Assembly (NCBI GenBank): GCA_017444045.1
Contig: JAFSXO010000248.1
Span: forward strand, 1 to 25,259
Origin: a bacterium
Lineage (GTDB): Bacteria > Vulcanimicrobiota > Xenobia > Xenobiales > Xenobiaceae
Reading direction: 5' to 3'
DNA length: 25,259 nucleotides
The notes beneath the pieces were generated by a model. It saw only the letters and a program-made list of their open reading frames with translations, was not told the DNA's origin and did no database searches. The first letter of the stretch is position 1. Each line of letters begins with the position of its first letter. The translations under genes and the position numbers were made by a program. This document shows, one piece after another, positions 23,188 to 25,259 of the stretch.

Positions 23188-24357
23188 ATGTACGTTATTT
23201 ACGGATACGGACGCCCGCTGTCACTTGATGGCCTAGCCAACAAAAACGAGGTAAAGCACGTTGTCTTAAGCAGTACCGGCCATTTGGGAGACTTAATCTT
23301 ATTCACACCCTGCCTGCGCATCGTGCGCAATTCGTTCCCCTCGGCCGAAATATCGATATGCATTGCCCCGAAGCGCCTAGACGTCAATATGGTCAAAAAC
23401 TGCCCGTATATCGACAGCTGCGTAGAGCATCGCTACGACGATATGAGCGTCCACCGCGAAATGGTAGCCAAGCTGCGCGCCAAAAAGCCGGAGCTGGCCA
23501 TAGCCTTGCCCACCTCAACCCTAGACTACAAGTTCTGCAGCCAGGTTAAAGCCAAATACCGCATCGGACGCATAATGATAGAAAGATTCATGCGCCTGTT
23601 TTTTGCGCGCTTTTGGATGACTCACCTCATTCCCATCGGCTACAGGCCGAGCGCCAAGCTGGGCGTACCCATAACGCATGTCGTGCCAGGCGCTACGCTA
23701 CCGCTTAAAATGCTGGGCTGCGACTGCAGCGACTTATCCCTGGAGCTGTTTCTCGACGAGCCCAGCCGCAAATACGCCGCCGAGGTATTCGCGCATTTTG
23801 GGGAGCCGGACATAGCGCTGCACCTGCACCAGCGCCTGTTCAATAACGGCGATCCTAACAATCCGATCTGGGAATACCGCGATCTCATCGGCCTGATTAA
23901 ACAGCTGCTGAACGCGGACGGGGCTGAGAAAAAAGAGCGCAAAATACTCATAACCTACGGCCCGTTTGAGGCAAAAATAGCCGACAGCTTCCGCGCCGCC
24001 TTAGCAGAGACAACTAAGGTCTGCGTTCTGGACGGCAGCCAAGAGACTCTCGCGCCGACAGAGGTCAGCGACGCATCGGCCAGCATCCTGTTCGCAGGCA
24101 ATCTGCCATTTCTGCGCTGGGCGGCCATGCTAGAGCATACAAAATTGGTCATAACTCCAGACACTGGCTCAGTTCACGTGGCGGCGGCCCTGCACAAACC
24201 GGTCATCGACATTTTCCCCGTCACCCACTACGCCTGGAACGTGCAGTCTTATTATCCCTGGCAGACGCCCAATACCGTAATTAAGAAAGACACTCCAGAA
24301 CGCACCATACCCAAGATTCTAGACAGCGCCCAGAAATTTCTTAATAACCAACACTGA
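23188..24357 (+). CDS. GT9 family glycosyltransferase (heptosyltransferase-like)
   Basis: 389 residues. The N-terminal acceptor domain begins with VVLSSTGHLGDLILFTPCLRI, the GxxGDxxxxxP pattern of ADP-heptose:LPS heptosyltransferases. The donor domain ends with ITPDTGSVHVAAALHKPVIDIF, the family's conserved D-[TS]-G-x-x-H motif. It should add a heptose or related sugar to a lipid-linked surface glycan at the inner face of the cytoplasmic membrane; the residue transferred is unknown. A TAA lies directly before the ATG at 23188, which sets the 5' limit, but no Shine-Dalgarno is near. A 10-codon ORF just upstream (ATG at 23134) lies behind an AGGGAGG. The YbaK gene follows after about 20 bases. 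Confidence 0.85.
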   Translation: MYVIYGYGRPLSLDGLANKNEVKHVVLSSTGHLGDLILFTPCLRIVRNSFPSAEISICIAPKRLDVNMVKNCPYIDSCVEHRYDDMSVHREMVAKLRAKKPELAIALPTSTLDYKFCSQVKAKYRIGRIMIERFMRLFFARFWMTHLIPIGYRPSAKLGVPITHVVPGATLPLKMLGCDCSDLSLELFLDEPSRKYAAEVFAHFGEPDIALHLHQRLFNNGDPNNPIWEYRDLIGLIKQLLNADGAEKKERKILITYGPFEAKIADSFRAALAETTKVCVLDGSQETLAPTEVSDASASILFAGNLPFLRWAAMLEHTKLVITPDTGSVHVAAALHKPVIDIFPVTHYAWNVQSYYPWQTPNTVIKKDTPERTIPKILDSAQKFLNNQH

Positions 24358-24376
24358 CATGCAGGAGAAAAAAACT

Positions 24377-24847
24377 ATGGCTATCGACAAGGTAAAAGAG
24401 TTTTTCAGACAGTATGGCCTAGAGAACAAGGTACAGGAATTCGAGGTATCCAGCGCCACGGTCGAGCTGGCGGCCCAAGCCTTAAACTGCGAGCCATGCC
24501 GCATCGCCAAAACGCTGTCTTTCATGGCCAACGGCCAGCCTATCCTCATTGTGGCCGCCGGAGATGCCAAAATAGACAATCCTAAATACAAAGCGCAGTT
24601 TGGCACCAAGGCCAAGATGCTGACGCCTGACGAAGCCATAAGCTTAATCGGCCACGCGGTTGGCGGAGTCTGCCCCTTCGCCGTCAACGCTGGCGTTACC
24701 GTTTACCTGGACGAATCGCTGAAACGCTTCAGCACGGTATTCCCCGCCTGCGGCAGCGGCAATAGCGCCATCGAGCTTACCCTGGACGAGCTGGAAAAGT
24801 ATTCAGCCTCGGCTGCCTGGATCGATGTCTGCAAGGGCTGGCAGTAA
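24377..24847 (+). CDS. YbaK/EbsC-type aminoacyl-tRNA deacylase
   Basis: 156 residues, the usual size of a free-standing editing domain. Members hydrolyse mischarged tRNAs such as Cys- or Ala-tRNA(Pro), and specificity cannot be called by eye. Visible signatures are the lysine in RIAKTLSFM, the glycine-rich VGGVCPFAV, and the late ACGSGNSAIELTLDEL. The ATG at 24377 is chosen over the in-frame ATG at 24359 because AGGAG lies nine bases upstream and the shorter N-terminus fits the family. It is probably co-transcribed with the GT9 gene. It ends 17 bases from the convergent GGDEF gene, with no terminator between. Confidence 0.87.
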   Translation: MAIDKVKEFFRQYGLENKVQEFEVSSATVELAAQALNCEPCRIAKTLSFMANGQPILIVAAGDAKIDNPKYKAQFGTKAKMLTPDEAISLIGHAVGGVCPFAVNAGVTVYLDESLKRFSTVFPACGSGNSAIELTLDELEKYSASAAWIDVCKGWQ

Positions 24848-24864
24848 ATAAGTATCAGAGATTA

Positions 24865-25259
24865 CTATTCAACATTATTGCTGTCAGCGCTATAAAAACC
24901 AATGGCATTGCCGTCTTCATTTCCGACAGCATCTGCCGCGGCCTTCGCTTTGTCAAAGCGGCACTGGATGTCGAGCTTCTTGTCTACCTTGGGATAGACC
25001 CCCAGCCGCAGCTGCACCTGCTGGGCAGATGGCTCATCGCCGGCAGGTTCAGCGGAGAGATGCTTCAGCAGTTTATCGTAATTCTCTTGACTGGGACAGT
25101 AGATCAGGAAGGTACTCTCTCCCTGATGGCTGCCGACACCGCCAAGCTTTCTAGAGAGCGTGCGCACCCGCGCACCGATGCGCTTTAGCACCGCGCTGCC
25201 AGAGGCTTTGTCAAAGGCGCTAAAGCCATTGACATCCACTACAACCGCATCCATGGGCA
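24865..25259 (-). CDS. Degenerate GGDEF-domain protein, 5' part beyond the window
   Basis: The frame is open to the right edge, so only the C-terminal 130 or so residues are seen and the ATG at 25254 is probably internal. AVVVDVNGFSAFDKASG corresponds to the start of a GGDEF fold, and the next conserved block reads HQGESTFLIYCPSQENYDKLL, where GGDEF would be expected. The signature is therefore lost, and diguanylate cyclase activity is unlikely. Such domains often sense nucleotides or sit in front of EAL or HD domains, but this one ends the protein, so any partner domain must be upstream. Identification rests on fold-level resemblance. Confidence 0.65.
   Translation of the reverse strand, partial: PMDAVVVDVNGFSAFDKASGSAVLKRIGARVRTLSRKLGGVGSHQGESTFLIYCPSQENYDKLLKHLSAEPAGDEPSAQQVQLRLGVYPKVDKKLDIQCRFDKAKAAADAVGNEDGNAIGFYSADSNNVE

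Overview
The window looks like chromosomal DNA, at a guess 50-60% GC, from an anaerobic bacterium. Anaerobic life is suggested by a double-cubane-cluster reductase with its ATP-dependent activase and by a YedF/DUF3343 sulfur-selenium relay. A heptosyltransferase-like GT9 enzyme, a lipoprotein and two GT39-type membrane enzymes fit a cell with an outer membrane. Together with Firmicutes-like MutL, HU and DapF sequences this makes a diderm Firmicute (Negativicutes-like) my best guess. That placement is an inference from remembered family features, not a measurement.

Layout. 1-1339: a palindromic repeat at the left edge, then a plus-strand lipoprotein with a long low-complexity stalk. 1392-12043, all minus strand, read right to left: polysaccharide deacetylase, mutL, miaA, dapF, an M24 Xaa-Pro peptidase and two overlapping paralogous GT39-like enzymes. 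12201-13592: a plus-strand M20 dipeptidase with a hairpin-rich leader, closed by a strong bidirectional terminator. 13704-16661, minus strand: HU, rsmI and a GT-B glycosyltransferase. 16770-18061, plus strand: two half-size CHR-family transporters, whose last stop codon overlaps that of the convergent cysteine desulfurase-like gene. 18058-22950, minus strand, in transcription order: yedF, a small DUF3343 gene, the double-cubane reductase, a second DUF3343 gene, its activase, and the cysteine desulfurase-like gene. 23188-24847, plus strand: GT9 glycosyltransferase and a YbaK-type deacylase. The right edge cuts a minus-strand gene ending in a degenerate GGDEF domain.

How the genes may work together. 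The most interesting part is 18058-22950. A PLP enzyme that could release sulfur or selenium from cysteine or selenocysteine, a TusA-DsrE protein (YedF) and two DUF3343 carriers surround an activase-driven low-potential reductase. No selD, selA or selenium-dependent hydroxylase is visible. The gene families are known singly; their joint role is not, and I propose a sulfur/selenium supply or reduction module built around the reductase. A 37-nt repeat flanks the yedF-DUF3343 pair, and two kinds of palindromic repeat are scattered between genes. The remainder is housekeeping (mismatch repair, tRNA and rRNA modification, lysine/peptidoglycan precursor synthesis, peptide turnover, nucleoid protein) and envelope glycan genes.

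No tRNA, rRNA, CRISPR array, transposase or phage gene was recognised.
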